The notes: generated from the letters alone by a model not told the origin. A stretch of DNA of 43,634 nucleotides from Halorubrum alkaliphilum (GCF_017873815.1 NZ_JAGGKQ010000024.1:1-43634); one strand, 5' to 3'. Positions 16,877 through 26,412 are shown, numbered from the stretch's first letter. Made by a program: numbers and translations.

Positions 16877-17347
16877 ATGGCTCGTGTCCCTTCCGACGAC
16901 GAGAGCGTCGCGTCGATACGCGTCGATCTCGCCCGGAGCGGCGGAACACGGCGTCCCTGTGTCCGGATCCCGGATGACGTCGACCTCCCCGGTCGCCTCG
17001 AGTCCGGAACGTGTGAGTCGCTGTCGATGGAGCCGGACGATCTCGTCCGGCTCGTGATCGATCGCGAGGAACGCCATGCCCGCGTCGAGTCCGACTCGCG
17101 CGGACGACTGCTCCGTGGGGCCTTCGACGATCGGCGACGAGCACGAACGCCCGGCGAGGGAACGGATCGACTGGCGGAGTGGCTCGACGCTCACGACCGG
17201 GAGCCGGGCGACGTCGTCGTCCTCGACGTCGTCGTACCGAACGAGCTGTACGGACTGCGGATCCCCGGCGATCGAACGATGTACGACGTGAAACGTGGCC
17301 CTCCGTCCTCGCTTGCGGACATCGCGCGTGACCTCGACGGCTCGTAA
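16877..17347 (+). CDS. Conserved haloarchaeal protein of unknown function
   Basis: This 156-aa product has a start that shares an operon with S6e. It contains CVRIPDDVDLPGRLESG near residue 28, a central basic/acidic helix, and GDVVVLDVVVPNELYGLRIP, which suggests a small beta-barrel-like domain. I remember a haloarchaeal DUF7112-type family next to S6e but cannot confirm. A role in ribosome or RNA function is only a guess from position. An A-rich patch at 17345-17351 follows the stop. Confidence 0.6.
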   Translation: MARVPSDDESVASIRVDLARSGGTRRPCVRIPDDVDLPGRLESGTCESLSMEPDDLVRLVIDREERHARVESDSRGRLLRGAFDDRRRARTPGEGTDRLAEWLDAHDREPGDVVVLDVVVPNELYGLRIPGDRTMYDVKRGPPSSLADIARDLDGS

Positions 17348-17416
17348 AAAAGAAGCGATCGAACGTCGTCCGCGTCGGTCGGATCGCTTATTCTCTTTCA
17401 GCCCCGAACTCGTCCC

Positions 17417-18502
17417 ATGAAGGAGGTCGACGCGGATCTGTCGGCGCTCGACCGGGCGATCATCAACGCCTTTCAGGGCGGATTTCCGGTGACTGCGCGA
17501 CCGTTCGATGCGGCCGCGTCCGCGCTCCGGGATCACGAACTCGCGGTGACGGGCCCGGAGCTGTGCGAGCGCGTGCGCGAACTCGACGAGGAGGGCGTGC
17601 TCTCGCGGTTCGGCGCGCTCGTCAACGCCGAGGAGATCGGCGGGGCAGCGTCGCTCGTCGCGATGCACGCGCCCGAAGAGCGGTTCGAGGCGGTCGTCGA
17701 GACGGTGAACGGGTTCACTGAGGTCGCACACAACTACGAGCGTGAACACCCACACCTCAACGTCTGGTTCGTCGTGAGCGTCGCTGACCACCCGGATCCT
17801 GATAAAGACGGAAGCGACCGGGTCGAAGAGGTGTTGGCCGACATCGAGGCGGCGACCGGTCAGGAGACGTACAACCTGCCGAAACAGCGGGAGTTCCACG
17901 TGGGTGCGAAGTTCCTCGTCGACGGACCGGTTCCCGACGGCGACGTCGATCTCTCGGAGCTGGCACCCGACGTGAGCCCGTCGGATCGGTCGACGCTCAC
18001 TCCCGAGGAGCGCGATCTCGTCGTCGAGATCCAGGGCGGACTCCCGATAACGGAAACGCCCTACGCCGACGTCGCGGACGCGCTCGACGCCGACGTCGAC
18101 TGGGTGATCGAGACGATAGAGCGATTCCGACGCGAGGGGAAGGTCCGACGGGTTGGTGTCATCCCGAACCACTACGCGCTCGGCTACACGGAGAACGGAA
18201 TGACCGTCTGGAACGTCCCGGAGGAGGTCCTCGACGAGGTCGGGCCCGTGATCGCCGATCTCGATTTCGTCACACACTGTTATAAACGACCCAAACACGT
18301 GGGCGTCTGGGAGTACAACTTCTTCGCGATGACGCACGGTCGCACCGAGGCCGAAAGCGATCAGCGGGTCGCACAGGTTCGGGACACGATGGCGGAGTAT
18401 TGGGACGTCACGCCTGACGACTGGGACACGCTGTTCTCGACGCGGATCCTGAAGAAGACGGGGATCCGAATCGACGAGCGCGCGAGCAGCAACACGGTTT
18501 AA
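17417..18502 (+). CDS. ahbAB: Siroheme decarboxylase, AhbA-AhbB fusion
   Basis: The 361-aa product has two Lrp/AsnC-like halves. The first (about 1-175) has AFQGGFPVTARPF, GVLSRFGALVN and NYEREHPHLNVWFVV; the second (about 185-350) has EIQGGLPITETPY, KVRRVGVIPNHYALGY, THCYKRPKHVGVWEYNFFAMTHG. Those correspond to AhbA and AhbB, which convert siroheme to 12,18-didecarboxysiroheme in the alternative haem route. In most organisms they are separate subunits. SirC and HemA follow, so the operon covers precursor entry, siroheme formation and decarboxylation. The separate genes of the pathway (HemC, SirA, Ahb C/D) are not in the window. Confidence 0.9.
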   Translation: MKEVDADLSALDRAIINAFQGGFPVTARPFDAAASALRDHELAVTGPELCERVRELDEEGVLSRFGALVNAEEIGGAASLVAMHAPEERFEAVVETVNGFTEVAHNYEREHPHLNVWFVVSVADHPDPDKDGSDRVEEVLADIEAATGQETYNLPKQREFHVGAKFLVDGPVPDGDVDLSELAPDVSPSDRSTLTPEERDLVVEIQGGLPITETPYADVADALDADVDWVIETIERFRREGKVRRVGVIPNHYALGYTENGMTVWNVPEEVLDEVGPVIADLDFVTHCYKRPKHVGVWEYNFFAMTHGRTEAESDQRVAQVRDTMAEYWDVTPDDWDTLFSTRILKKTGIRIDERASSNTV

Positions 18503-18544
18503 GACAGCGACATCGATCCAGATCCGTCCACAACACTACACCGA

Positions 18545-19210
18545 ATGACACCCTTATATCATGACCTCTCGGAAGAAACGGTGCTCGTGTTCGGCGGCGG
18601 TGCCGTCGGCAGCCGGAAGGCGATCGGCTTCGCCGACGAGGCTTGTGTCGTCGTCGTGAGCCCCGCGTTCGCTGACCGGCTTCTCGCTGCCGACGACGCC
18701 GCGGGTCACGCGGAGATCGATCTGGTTCGCGCGGAGCCCGATCCCGGGGCCGTGTGGGAGTGGGTACAACGCCTGTCGCCCGCGCTCGTCGTCGCTGCCA
18801 CCGACGATCCGGCGGTAAACGCGGCCGCGGAGGCGGCAGCGCTTGAATCGGGTGTGCTGGTGAACCGTACCGACGTGTCCGGCGGCCGGGACGCCGGAAG
18901 CGTCGTCGTCCCGGCGACGATCGAGGACGACCCGGTCAGCGTCGCGATCTCGACGGGCGGCGCGAGCCCGGCGCTCTCGAAGGCGCTTCGCCAGCGTATC
19001 GAGGCCGAGATCGACGGGGCGGGGGCGATGGCGGAGTTGTCCGGCGAGCTGCGCGGGGACCTAATCGACCGGGGAATCGATCCCGAAACACGGCGGGAAG
19101 CGATCCGTCACGTCGTGCGATCCGAGGGGGTTTGGAAGGGTTTACAAAAGGGGAGATCGAACGGTCGTCAAGAGGCATACACAGTGATCGAGGAGGTCAT
19201 CGACCGATGA
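18545..19210 (+). CDS. sirC: Precorrin-2 dehydrogenase / sirohydrochlorin ferrochelatase
   Basis: The 221-aa product makes sirohydrochlorin and siroheme from precorrin-2 using NAD. VLVFGGGAVGSRKAI is the NAD-binding glycine loop, VVAATDDPAVNAAAE follows, and GSVVVPATIEDDPVSVAISTGG then SPALSKALRQRIE closes the enzyme, as in Met8p/SirC/CysG-N. It starts 42 nt after AhbAB and its TGA overlaps the hemA ATG (ATGA, 19207-19210), so the two are translationally coupled. Confidence 0.93.
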   Translation: MTPLYHDLSEETVLVFGGGAVGSRKAIGFADEACVVVVSPAFADRLLAADDAAGHAEIDLVRAEPDPGAVWEWVQRLSPALVVAATDDPAVNAAAEAAALESGVLVNRTDVSGGRDAGSVVVPATIEDDPVSVAISTGGASPALSKALRQRIEAEIDGAGAMAELSGELRGDLIDRGIDPETRREAIRHVVRSEGVWKGLQKGRSNGRQEAYTVIEEVIDR

Positions 19211-20562
19211 AGGAGATGGGGGCGATACGCGGAGTTAGCGTCGCCCATTCCGCCGCGACAGTCGACGAGATAGAGTCGGCCGGCGGCGAGAGCGTGCGGG
19301 CGACCGTCTCCGATCTCCTCGCCCGCGACGGGGTCGAGGAGGCGTTCGCGATCCGGACGTGTAACCGGTCCGAAGCCTTCGTCGTCACCGATAGTACGAC
19401 GGACGGGACTGCCGCCCTCGACGCGTTCGCGCCGGACGTTCGCGGTGCCGCCGTCCGACGGTTCGATCACGAAGAGAGTTTGGAACACCTGATGCGAGTC
19501 GCCTCCGGGCTGGAGTCGCTCGTTCTCGGCGAGGACCAGATAATCGGTCAGGTTCGCGAGGCGTACGAGGAGTCGCGGGCCGCCGGTGGGATCGGCCCGG
19601 TTCTCGAGGACGCCGTTACGAAGGCACTTCACGTGGGTGAGCGCGCTCGAACGGAGACCTCGATAAACGAGGGCGTGGTTTCGCTCGGCTCCGCCGCGGT
19701 TCGGCTGGCCGCCGAGGAGATCGACCTCACCGGTGGAACCGCGGTCGTCGTGGGTGCCGGCGAGATGGGGACGCTCGCGGCTCGGTCCCTCGACGACACC
19801 GCGGTCGGCGAGGTCGTCGTCGCGAACCGGACGGTGCCGAACGCGGCGTTCGTCGCCGAGGAGATCGACACCGAGTCCGTAGCGGTTCCGTTGCGCGATC
19901 TCCCGGCAGTGGTCCCCGAAGCGGACCTCGTGGTCACGGCGACTGGGAGTCCGGAGGCCGTGCTCGATACGAGACACTTCGACGGAGCGGACCGAGTGGT
20001 CTGTATCGACATCGCACAACCCCGGGACGTCGACCCCGCTGCGGGCGAGCTGTCCGGCGTCTCGCTGTACGACATTGACGACTTGGAGGACGTCACGCGG
20101 GAGACCCGCGAGCAGCGGGAGGCGGAGGCCCGTCACGTCGAGTCGATCATCGACGAGGAGCTCGACCGGATCCTCCAAGCCTATAAACGGAAACGCGCCG
20201 ACGACGCCATCTCGGCGATGTACGCCGGTGCGGACCGGGTACGAGCCCGAGAGGTCGATCGCGCGGTCACGAAACTGGAGGCACAGGGCGATCTGACCGA
20301 CGATCAGCGCGAGACGGTCGAATCGATGGCCGACGCGCTGGTTGGACAACTCCTCGCGGCACCGACTCGCTCGCTCCGTGATGCCGCCGGCGAGGATGAC
20401 TGGGAGACGATCCGGACGGCCCTACAGCTGTTCGATCCCGGGTTTAACGAACCGCCCGGTGGTCCGGGAGGGAGCGAGAACGGACTTGCGTCGGCGGATA
20501 CACCGTCCAATGCGCCCTTCGACGCGATCCCTGATTCGCCGTCCGAGGAAGTCGACGACTGA
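19207..20562 (+). CDS. hemA: Glutamyl-tRNA reductase HemA
   Basis: The 451-aa product reduces Glu-tRNA to glutamate-1-semialdehyde, the first step of C5 tetrapyrrole synthesis. IRTCNRSEAFV holds the nucleophilic Cys at residue 52; SGLESLVLGEDQIIGQVREAY and TAVVVGAGEMGTLAARSL are the substrate and NADPH-binding regions; the long C-terminal helical dimerisation domain is present. The last 40 or so residues are a Gly/Pro/Ser tail. The start at 19207 is fixed by the overlap with sirC and by MKEMGAIRGVSVAHS matching the family's N-terminus. Its tRNA substrate is a glutamate tRNA such as the one at 26117. Confidence 0.96.
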   Translation: MKEMGAIRGVSVAHSAATVDEIESAGGESVRATVSDLLARDGVEEAFAIRTCNRSEAFVVTDSTTDGTAALDAFAPDVRGAAVRRFDHEESLEHLMRVASGLESLVLGEDQIIGQVREAYEESRAAGGIGPVLEDAVTKALHVGERARTETSINEGVVSLGSAAVRLAAEEIDLTGGTAVVVGAGEMGTLAARSLDDTAVGEVVVANRTVPNAAFVAEEIDTESVAVPLRDLPAVVPEADLVVTATGSPEAVLDTRHFDGADRVVCIDIAQPRDVDPAAGELSGVSLYDIDDLEDVTRETREQREAEARHVESIIDEELDRILQAYKRKRADDAISAMYAGADRVRAREVDRAVTKLEAQGDLTDDQRETVESMADALVGQLLAAPTRSLRDAAGEDDWETIRTALQLFDPGFNEPPGGPGGSENGLASADTPSNAPFDAIPDSPSEEVDD

Positions 20563-20599
20563 CCGGTACGTTTTGTTTCCCGGGGACTCATCGTCGGGT

Positions 20600-21388
20600 A
20601 TGGATCTACACACGTTCGTCGACCGGTTGGACGATCGACTCGATACCGACGCGTACGCCGACGTCGACGCGAGCGCGAACGGGTTACAGGTCGGACCGGG
20701 CGGCGAGGGAACCGACGCGGACGCGACGGTGGACCACGTCGCGTTCGCGGTCGACGCGGCGACGACGACGATCGAGGACGCGGCCGAGGCGGGTGCCGAT
20801 GTGCTCGTCACACACCACGGCGTCTCGTGGGGTGGGATCGACCACGTCACCGGCCGGACCTACGACCGAATCGCCGCGCTCGTCGAGAACGACGTTGCTC
20901 TGTACGTTTCGCATCTCCCACTTGACGGTCACCAGGAGTTGGGTAACGCGGCCGGCGTCGCGGATGCGATCGGACTGTCGGACCGGGAACCGTTCGGAAC
21001 GATCGGGCCGGTGACGATCGGAACAATCGGGGAGACTCGGGAGCCGCTTCCGGCCTCGGCGATCCGCGAACGACTGGAGGGGTTCGACGGCAACGAGGCG
21101 GACGGGGCGGTGCGAGCCATGGAGTTCGGGCCCGATCGCATCGAGCGGGTGGCAATCGTCACCGGTTCCGGTACCGACTGGCTCGACGAGGCCGTCGAGG
21201 CGGGCGCGGACGCGTTGATAACGGGAGAGGGGAAACAGCAGGCCTACCACGACGCACGGGAGGCGGGGATCACGGTGTTTCTCGCCGGTCACTACGCGAC
21301 GGAGACGTTCGGTGTCCGCTCGGTACGGTCGCTTACGAACGAGTGGGGGTTGGAGACGACGTATCTCTCCCATCCCACCGGACTATAA
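20600..21388 (+). CDS. NIF3-like dinuclear metal-centre protein
   Basis: The 262-aa product carries the NIF3/YqfO/YbgI pattern: FVDRLDDRLD, ASANGLQVG, ADVLVTHHGVSWGG (two metal-binding His residues), ALYVSHLPLDGH and the C-terminal GHYATETFGVR with the remaining ligands. VAIVTGSGTDWLDEAVEAGADALITGEG is also typical. The family's biochemical role is not settled. It is placed 37 nt after hemA and may be cotranscribed with it. The ATG at 20600 follows TCGTCGGGT and begins the family core; an upstream in-frame start overlaps hemA and is unlikely. Confidence 0.9.
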   Translation: MDLHTFVDRLDDRLDTDAYADVDASANGLQVGPGGEGTDADATVDHVAFAVDAATTTIEDAAEAGADVLVTHHGVSWGGIDHVTGRTYDRIAALVENDVALYVSHLPLDGHQELGNAAGVADAIGLSDREPFGTIGPVTIGTIGETREPLPASAIRERLEGFDGNEADGAVRAMEFGPDRIERVAIVTGSGTDWLDEAVEAGADALITGEGKQQAYHDAREAGITVFLAGHYATETFGVRSVRSLTNEWGLETTYLSHPTGL

Positions 21389-21468
21389 GCCACGGTTGAC
21401 CGCCCGCTTCGGACCTCCCGAGCGACCCCGAACGCAACCCTTACCGCTCGCCTACGCCCAGTCGAGGT

Positions 21469-22950
21469 ATGCGCGATCACTTCGAGATCCGGGATCACGC
21501 CGCCGCCGGCCGGATCGGGCGGCTGGAGGTCCCACGCGCGGGCGTCACGGTCGAGACGCCGGCGCTGTTGCCCGTCGTCAATCCCAACGTCCTCACGATC
21601 GAACCCCGGCGGATACGCGAGGAGTTCGGCGCGGAGATGCTGATCACCAACTCCTACATCATCCGGAGCACCGACCGGATCCGCGACCGCGTACTCGAGG
21701 AGGGTCTCCACGAGTTTTTGGGGTTCGATGGCGCGATCATGACGGACTCCGGCTCCTTCCAACTCGCCGAGTACGGCGACATCGACGTCACGACCGCGGA
21801 GATACTCGAGTTTCAGCGACGGATCGGCAGCGATGTCGCGACCCCCGTGGACGTTCCGACGCCGCCGGACGCGGACCGCGACCGGGCGGAGCGCGACCTC
21901 GAAACGACGCGAACCGCACTCGCGGACGCGGAGGCGGCCGACACCGGCCGGATGCTCGTCAACGCCCCCGTACAGGGGTCGACGTATCCGGAACTCCGGG
22001 AAGCGGCGGGTCGACACGCCGCCGGAACCGACCTCGACGTGTTCCCCGTCGGGGCGATGGTGCCGCTGCTCAACTCCTATCGCTACGCAGACGTCATTGA
22101 GGCGGTGACCGCCGCGAAACGCGGACTCGATCCTGACTGTCCGGTTCATCTGTTCGGCGCAGGACACCCGATGATGCTTGCGCTCGCCGTCGCGATGGGC
22201 TGTGATCTGTTCGATTCCGCGGCCTACGCGCTGATGGCGCGGGACGGCCGATACCTCACCGTCTCGGGGACGGATCACCTCGCGGAGATGGAGTACTTCC
22301 CCTGCTCGTGCCCGGTATGTGTCGATCATACGCCCGCCGAGCTCCGGGAGGGTGACGACGACGAGGCCGAACGACTGCTCGCCGAGCACAACCTCCACGT
22401 CACCTTCGAGGAGATACGGCGGATCAAGGGGGCGATCCGTTCGGGGACGCTTCTCGAACTAGTCGACCGCCGGGCTCGGGGACATCCCGCGATGCTCGAC
22501 GGACTCCGGACACTGCTCGATCGCACCGACCGGCTCGAAGCGGCCGACCCGGTCTCGAAGGACGCGTTCTTTTATACTTCTCACGAGTCGGCCCGGCGTC
22601 CGGAGGTCCGTCGACACCACGACCGGCTGGCTCGACTGGAGACGCCCCCGAAGCTACTCGTCACCGAGTCGAAGCCGCCGTCGAACCACGAGTACGACGC
22701 GGTCTGGCGTGTGAAACCGCCGTTCGGTCCGTTCCCCCGCGCGCTCTCCGAGACGTACCCGCTCACCGCCGAAACACCCGATCGGACGGACGCCGCGGCA
22801 CAGACCGCTGCCGCGGAGGGGGTCCGACGGCTTGCCGAGACGAGTCCCGACTCCGCGATCACGTTGGGACACGCTGGCTGGGTGCCCGAGGCGCTCGACG
22901 TGGTTCCGGACCGCGTCGACGTCGAGGACCTGCGCGATCTGGGTCGGTGA
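21469..22950 (+). CDS. tgtA: tRNA-guanine(15) transglycosylase (archaeosine)
   Basis: The 493-aa product exchanges G15 of archaeal tRNA for preQ0 on the way to archaeosine. [39 protein letters not shown] (catalytic Asp), [16 protein letters not shown] and [19 protein letters not shown] are the TIM-barrel regions, and [13 protein letters not shown] supplies three Cys of the zinc site. The C-terminal 140 or so residues form the archaeal extension; no PUA domain is evident, in line with haloarchaeal TgtA where PUA-containing parts are on a second gene. It stands alone after NIF3. Confidence 0.96.
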   Translation: MRDHFEIRDHAAAGRIGRLEVPRAGVTVETPALLPVVNPNVLTIEPRRIREEFGAEMLITNSYIIRSTDRIRDRVLEEGLHEFLGFDGAIMTDSGSFQLAEYGDIDVTTAEILEFQRRIGSDVATPVDVPTPPDADRDRAERDLETTRTALADAEAADTGRMLVNAPVQGSTYPELREAAGRHAAGTDLDVFPVGAMVPLLNSYRYADVIEAVTAAKRGLDPDCPVHLFGAGHPMMLALAVAMGCDLFDSAAYALMARDGRYLTVSGTDHLAEMEYFPCSCPVCVDHTPAELREGDDDEAERLLAEHNLHVTFEEIRRIKGAIRSGTLLELVDRRARGHPAMLDGLRTLLDRTDRLEAADPVSKDAFFYTSHESARRPEVRRHHDRLARLETPPKLLVTESKPPSNHEYDAVWRVKPPFGPFPRALSETYPLTAETPDRTDAAAQTAAAEGVRRLAETSPDSAITLGHAGWVPEALDVVPDRVDVEDLRDLGR

Positions 22951-22981
22951 CTCCCGCTTCCCCTCAGCCGTCCTGACCGTT

Positions 22982-23443
22982 CTACTCGTCCCGGGGGTTC
23001 CGGTCCGGTGTCGGCATGCGACCCGAGTAGTCCCACGAGTGGAGTCGACCCGGTGCGATCCGGACGTGGACCTCCTCCCGGTCCGGATCGAGAAGGCGGT
23101 CGCCGAGTTCGTTGTCGACGCCGCCGAGGTATCGGTCGATGAGCGATCGGAGGCGTCGTTTGTCGTCGTCAGGCGTGACCGTCGCGTGGCCCCGTCCGCG
23201 GACCCCTTTATACGGTGGATCGTTCGTCGACACCTCAAAGGAGACGTGGTCGTCGGCCGAGAGAAACGAGACCACGTCGGCGTCCGCCCCGGTCGCACAG
23301 TGGATCGCTCCGTCCCACTCGAACCACAGCGATACCATCCACGGGTTGCCCTCGGGGGTTCGACACCCGATCCGGACTGGGATCCGTGCGTCGGCGAGGA
23401 ACCGGTCGACGCGCTCCCGATCCCACGGGCCGGTGAGTTTCAT
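22982..23443 (-). CDS. Pyridoxamine 5'-phosphate oxidase-like flavin protein
   Basis: This 153-aa product is a split-barrel FMN-binding type protein: ARIPVRIGCRTPEGNPWMVSLWFEWD, IHCATGADADVVSFLSADDHVSFEV, YKGVRGRGHATVTPDDDKRRLRSLIDRYLG. It probably binds FMN or F420; substrate unknown. It is convergent with tgtA by 31 nt. I chose the ATG at 23443; an in-frame ATG at 23452 adds only MNG. Confidence 0.78.
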   Translation of the reverse strand: MKLTGPWDRERVDRFLADARIPVRIGCRTPEGNPWMVSLWFEWDGAIHCATGADADVVSFLSADDHVSFEVSTNDPPYKGVRGRGHATVTPDDDKRRLRSLIDRYLGGVDNELGDRLLDPDREEVHVRIAPGRLHSWDYSGRMPTPDRNPRDE

Positions 23444-23504
23444 ACCGTTCATACGGCCGGCTCTCGCGTAAATCCACCGTCTACTCCGCTCCGTGTCCAA
23501 CCGC

Positions 23505-24464
23505 TCACGGGTCGACCCGGACGATCCACGCCGCCGGATCCGCTATCTCGCGGCTCGTCGGGAGGTTCTCCGGGCGGTCCCATACCGCGCTCGCCGCTTC
23601 GAGCCCGCGCTCATCTGCGACCCGCTCGAAGAAGGCCGCGCCGCGCTCGTACTGCTGTCGCTTGAGACCGAGTCCGAGGAGTCGACGCGCGATCCGCTGG
23701 ACCGGTCCGCCGCCCCCGCGGCGGTCGTCGAGCTTCCGTCGGAGGTCCGCGTACTCGTCGTCGAACGCGCGGTCCATCAACAGCTCCGCGTACCCCTCCA
23801 CCGCGGTCATCGCGGTTTGAAGCTCCCCGAAAGCGGCCCGATCAAGCCCGCCGGCGGTTAGCTCGTCGACGCCGCGCTCGACGCGAGACTCCAAGTAGCC
23901 CGAAAGCCACGGTGCGGCACCGAACTCGGCGGCGTGTGTCACCTCGTGAAACGCGATCCACCGACGGAACCGCGGGTACGCCACGTCGAGATCGGCGGCA
24001 ACCCCGACCACGTTCGGGTGAACGAAATAGAGTCCGTGGTCGGCGTTCGGGTCGTCCGCCAGCAGGAGCGGGTCGTACTGTCCGAGCACGTTGCGCGCGA
24101 GAAACCCGAGCGTGAACGCCATCGACCCAGTGTTGGCGATCCGAGAGAGATCGGGCATGCGAGCGTTCGTCGTCGCCTCGATCGGCCCCATCACGCTCCG
24201 GAACGTCGCGAGGTTCGCGTCGATCCAGTGGTGTCGGTTCTGGACTTCGATCGCGTCTGGAACGTCGAAATCGACTCCCGCGACCTCCCGAAGGCGGGTC
24301 CGGGCGTCCCGTACGTCAGCCGCGTAGCCACGTCTGTCCGCAGGGGTCAAATCGAGCGTACCGGGATCCGTACCGGCTTTCGCAGCCTCGCCGGCTTTCG
24401 ACCAGTCGATGACGCCCGTTCCGGACGCCTCGGAGACCGCCCGAAGGCTTCGGAGGATGTCCAT
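23505..24464 (-). CDS. DUF2342-type zinc-dependent metalloprotease
   Basis: The 319-aa product has FHEVTHAAEFGAAPW, a HExxH zincin motif, in the middle of the chain. GSMAFTLGFLARNVLGQYDPLLL and HPNVVGVAADL before it, and TAVEGYAELLMDRAF after it, match the DUF2342 zincin family known in actinobacteria and archaea and sometimes labelled as associated with F420. Function and substrate unknown. It lies on the minus strand 61 nt from the PNPOx-like gene and could share a transcript with it. Confidence 0.85.
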   Translation of the reverse strand: MDILRSLRAVSEASGTGVIDWSKAGEAAKAGTDPGTLDLTPADRRGYAADVRDARTRLREVAGVDFDVPDAIEVQNRHHWIDANLATFRSVMGPIEATTNARMPDLSRIANTGSMAFTLGFLARNVLGQYDPLLLADDPNADHGLYFVHPNVVGVAADLDVAYPRFRRWIAFHEVTHAAEFGAAPWLSGYLESRVERGVDELTAGGLDRAAFGELQTAMTAVEGYAELLMDRAFDDEYADLRRKLDDRRGGGGPVQRIARRLLGLGLKRQQYERGAAFFERVADERGLEAASAVWDRPENLPTSREIADPAAWIVRVDP

Positions 24465-24542
24465 ACGGACCGGAGGTGGTCCGGCCTCAAGTCGTTTGTG
24501 TCGGTCGGTGACACCGGTCGTGCGAGAACCTCCGAACCCCCG

Positions 24543-24827
24543 TTACTCGTCGAGCGCGTCGAGGTCGGCCGCGTCCTCCAGTCCGTCCCCGCCGAGCAGT
24601 CGCGCGGCCACGACCCCGATAGCCGCGAGGAGGCCGACGACGAGCAGTGCGATACCGATCGACTTTCCGAGACACCGATCCTCGGAGGTGTCGCCATCGA
24701 GAGCGTCAGGGTCTCGGCCGTTTTCGCGGAGCACGTCGTCCTCCCCACCGAGGAGCCGGTTCGGACCGATTCGAACGTCGCCATCGCCGAGGTGTATCTC
24801 GAGCAGCGTGAGGGATCTCTCAGCCAT
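24543..24827 (-). CDS. Small single-TM protein
   Basis: The 94-aa product starts MAERSLTLLEIHLGDGDVRIGP, continues with an acidic stretch DDVLRENGRDPDALDGDTSEDR, and then one hydrophobic helix (SIGIALLVVGLLAAIGVVAARLL-like, 23 residues near 58-80), ending acidic. No recognised family. The ATG at 24827 is chosen over an upstream in-frame start that carries unrelated arginine-rich sequence. Confidence 0.6.
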   Translation of the reverse strand: MAERSLTLLEIHLGDGDVRIGPNRLLGGEDDVLRENGRDPDALDGDTSEDRCLGKSIGIALLVVGLLAAIGVVAARLLGGDGLEDAADLDALDE

Positions 24828-24933
24828 ACGACTCGATTGTCGCGCCGACCGGTTAACCGTACCGCCCGCCCGCGGTCCCGGCGATGGCGGTCGAGACCGC
24901 CGGCTTCTTTTCGAGTCGGACGCAGGCACGCGT

Positions 24934-26013
24934 ATGAACGACTCCAGCAGAGCGTTCCTCGACGACCTTCTCGCAACGCCGAGCCCCTCCGGGTTCGAGA
25001 CGGCATCACAGCGGGTCTGGGCGGACTACGTCGCCGAGTTCGCCGACGAGGTGTTCACCGACGCGTACGGCAACGCCGTCGCCGTCCACGAGGGCGCTTC
25101 CGACGCCCCGACGATAGCCGTCACCGGCCACGGCGACGAGATCGGGTTCATCGTACGGGATGTCCTCGAAGAGGGATTCCTCCGGATCGCCCCGATTGGC
25201 GGGTCCGACCGGACCGTCTCGAAGGGACAACACGTGACCGTCCACGCGGACGACCCGGTACAGGGCGTCGTGGGACAGACCGCCATCCATCTCCGGGACC
25301 CCTCGGACGACGAGTACGAGGAGATCACCGGCCAGTTCGTCGACATCGGAGCGACCGACGCCGACGAGGCGCTCGATCACGTCGAGATCGGGGACCCGGT
25401 GACGTTCTCGACAGGCCTCGAATCGCTCGTTGGCGACCGGATCGCGGCCCGCGGGATCGACAACCGGACCGGAAGCTGGGCGGCCGCCGAGGGGCTCCGC
25501 CGTGCCGCCTCCGCCGACGTCGACGCGACGGTCTACGCGGTGTCGACGGTCCAGGAGGAGCTCGGTCTCCGGGGCGCGCGAATGGTCGGATTCGATCTCG
25601 AACCCGTGGACGCGTTCGTCGCCGTCGACGTCACGCACGCCACTGACAATCCCGATGTCGACACCGAACACCAGGGCCCGGTCGAGCTCGGGGCGGGACC
25701 GGTGGTCACTCGCGGGAGCGCGAACCATCCGGTTCTCGTCGATCTCGCGCGTGACGCCGCGACCGACGCCGGTATCGACGTCCAAATACAGGCGGCCGGA
25801 TCACGAACGGGAACCGACGCAGACGCCTTTTATACCGCCCGAGGTGGCGTTCCTTCGCTCAACGTCTCCATCCCCAACCGATACATGCACACCCCGGTCG
25901 AGGTCGTCGACACGACCGATCTGGACGACGTTGCCGACCTCCTCGCCGCGATCGCCGACGCGTCGGGGACGATCGACTCCTTCAGCGTGGACATCCGAAC
26001 CGACCTCCCGTGA
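24934..26013 (+). CDS. M42 family aminopeptidase
   Basis: The 359-aa product matches the M42 (glutamyl aminopeptidase/endoglucanase-type, TET-like) metallopeptidases: TGHGDEIGFIV (HxD ligand), ARGIDNRTGSWAA (Asp), VQEELGLRGARM (catalytic EE), FVAVDVTHATD (metal Asp) and IPNRYMHTPVEVV (last His). It trims N-terminal residues from peptides in the cytoplasm, typically as a dodecamer. The reading frame opens at ATG 24934 just after a pyrimidine-rich promoter-like region. tRNA-Glu follows 103 nt later. Confidence 0.93.
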   Translation: MNDSSRAFLDDLLATPSPSGFETASQRVWADYVAEFADEVFTDAYGNAVAVHEGASDAPTIAVTGHGDEIGFIVRDVLEEGFLRIAPIGGSDRTVSKGQHVTVHADDPVQGVVGQTAIHLRDPSDDEYEEITGQFVDIGATDADEALDHVEIGDPVTFSTGLESLVGDRIAARGIDNRTGSWAAAEGLRRAASADVDATVYAVSTVQEELGLRGARMVGFDLEPVDAFVAVDVTHATDNPDVDTEHQGPVELGAGPVVTRGSANHPVLVDLARDAATDAGIDVQIQAAGSRTGTDADAFYTARGGVPSLNVSIPNRYMHTPVEVVDTTDLDDVADLLAAIADASGTIDSFSVDIRTDLP

Positions 26014-26116
26014 TAGAGAACGCTACGTGAGTACGGTAAACCGGGTCACGGCGCGGTTGAAACGGAACTGTTTTAATTTGGACTATCATACCGATAATCG
26101 CGTAGAAGCGTAGCAC

Positions 26117-26191
26117 GCTCCGGTGGTGTAGTCCGGCCAATCATATTGCCCTCTCACGGCAATGACCTGGGTTCGAATCCCAGCCGGAGCA
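26117..26191 (+). tRNA. tRNA-Glu (anticodon CUC)
   Basis: Acceptor strands GCTCCGG (26117-26123) and CCGGAGC (26184-26190) pair, with discriminator A. The anticodon stem TTGCC/GGCAA encloses CTCTCAC, giving CTC, which reads GAG. The T arm is CTGGG-TTCGAAT-CCCAG. CCA is not encoded. A TTTTAATTT patch at about 26070-26078 is the likely promoter. An integrase begins 222 nt after its 3' end. Confidence 0.96.
26167..26191 (+). other. Probable attachment site at the 3' end of tRNA-Glu
   Basis: A tyrosine integrase directly downstream and the change to accessory content suggest that the element recombined into the T arm and acceptor 3' half of this tRNA. A second copy would define the other border; I find none in the window, so this call rests on position only. 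Confidence 0.45.
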
Positions 26192-26204
26192 TTTCTTTCC
26201 TTCC

Positions 26205-26362
26205 GCCGTCTTGCAGTTTTCGCTCGTGAACTAGAGTGAAATAAACCTATGATCACGGGCAATCACGTTCGATGGACCAACTCACCCCGCTGCCGTCCTG
26301 CGATTAGCAGGAGCGCGAGGGCAATGAAGTTCAGTACACTAAACCCGACGCCGTCTTGCGAT
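26205..26362 (+). repeat. Three copies of a GCCGTCYTGCR motif before the integrase
   Basis: The motif occurs at about 26205, 26292 and 26350, with intervals of 87 and 58 nt, both multiples of 29. They lie between the tRNA end and the integrase start, where arm-type integrase sites would be expected. Short motifs can recur by chance, so this is tentative. Confidence 0.4.
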
Positions 26363-26412
26363 CGGGGCGAATCGACGGGCAAGAACCTGGGTCCCCTGCG
26401 AGGTGGCCGGCA

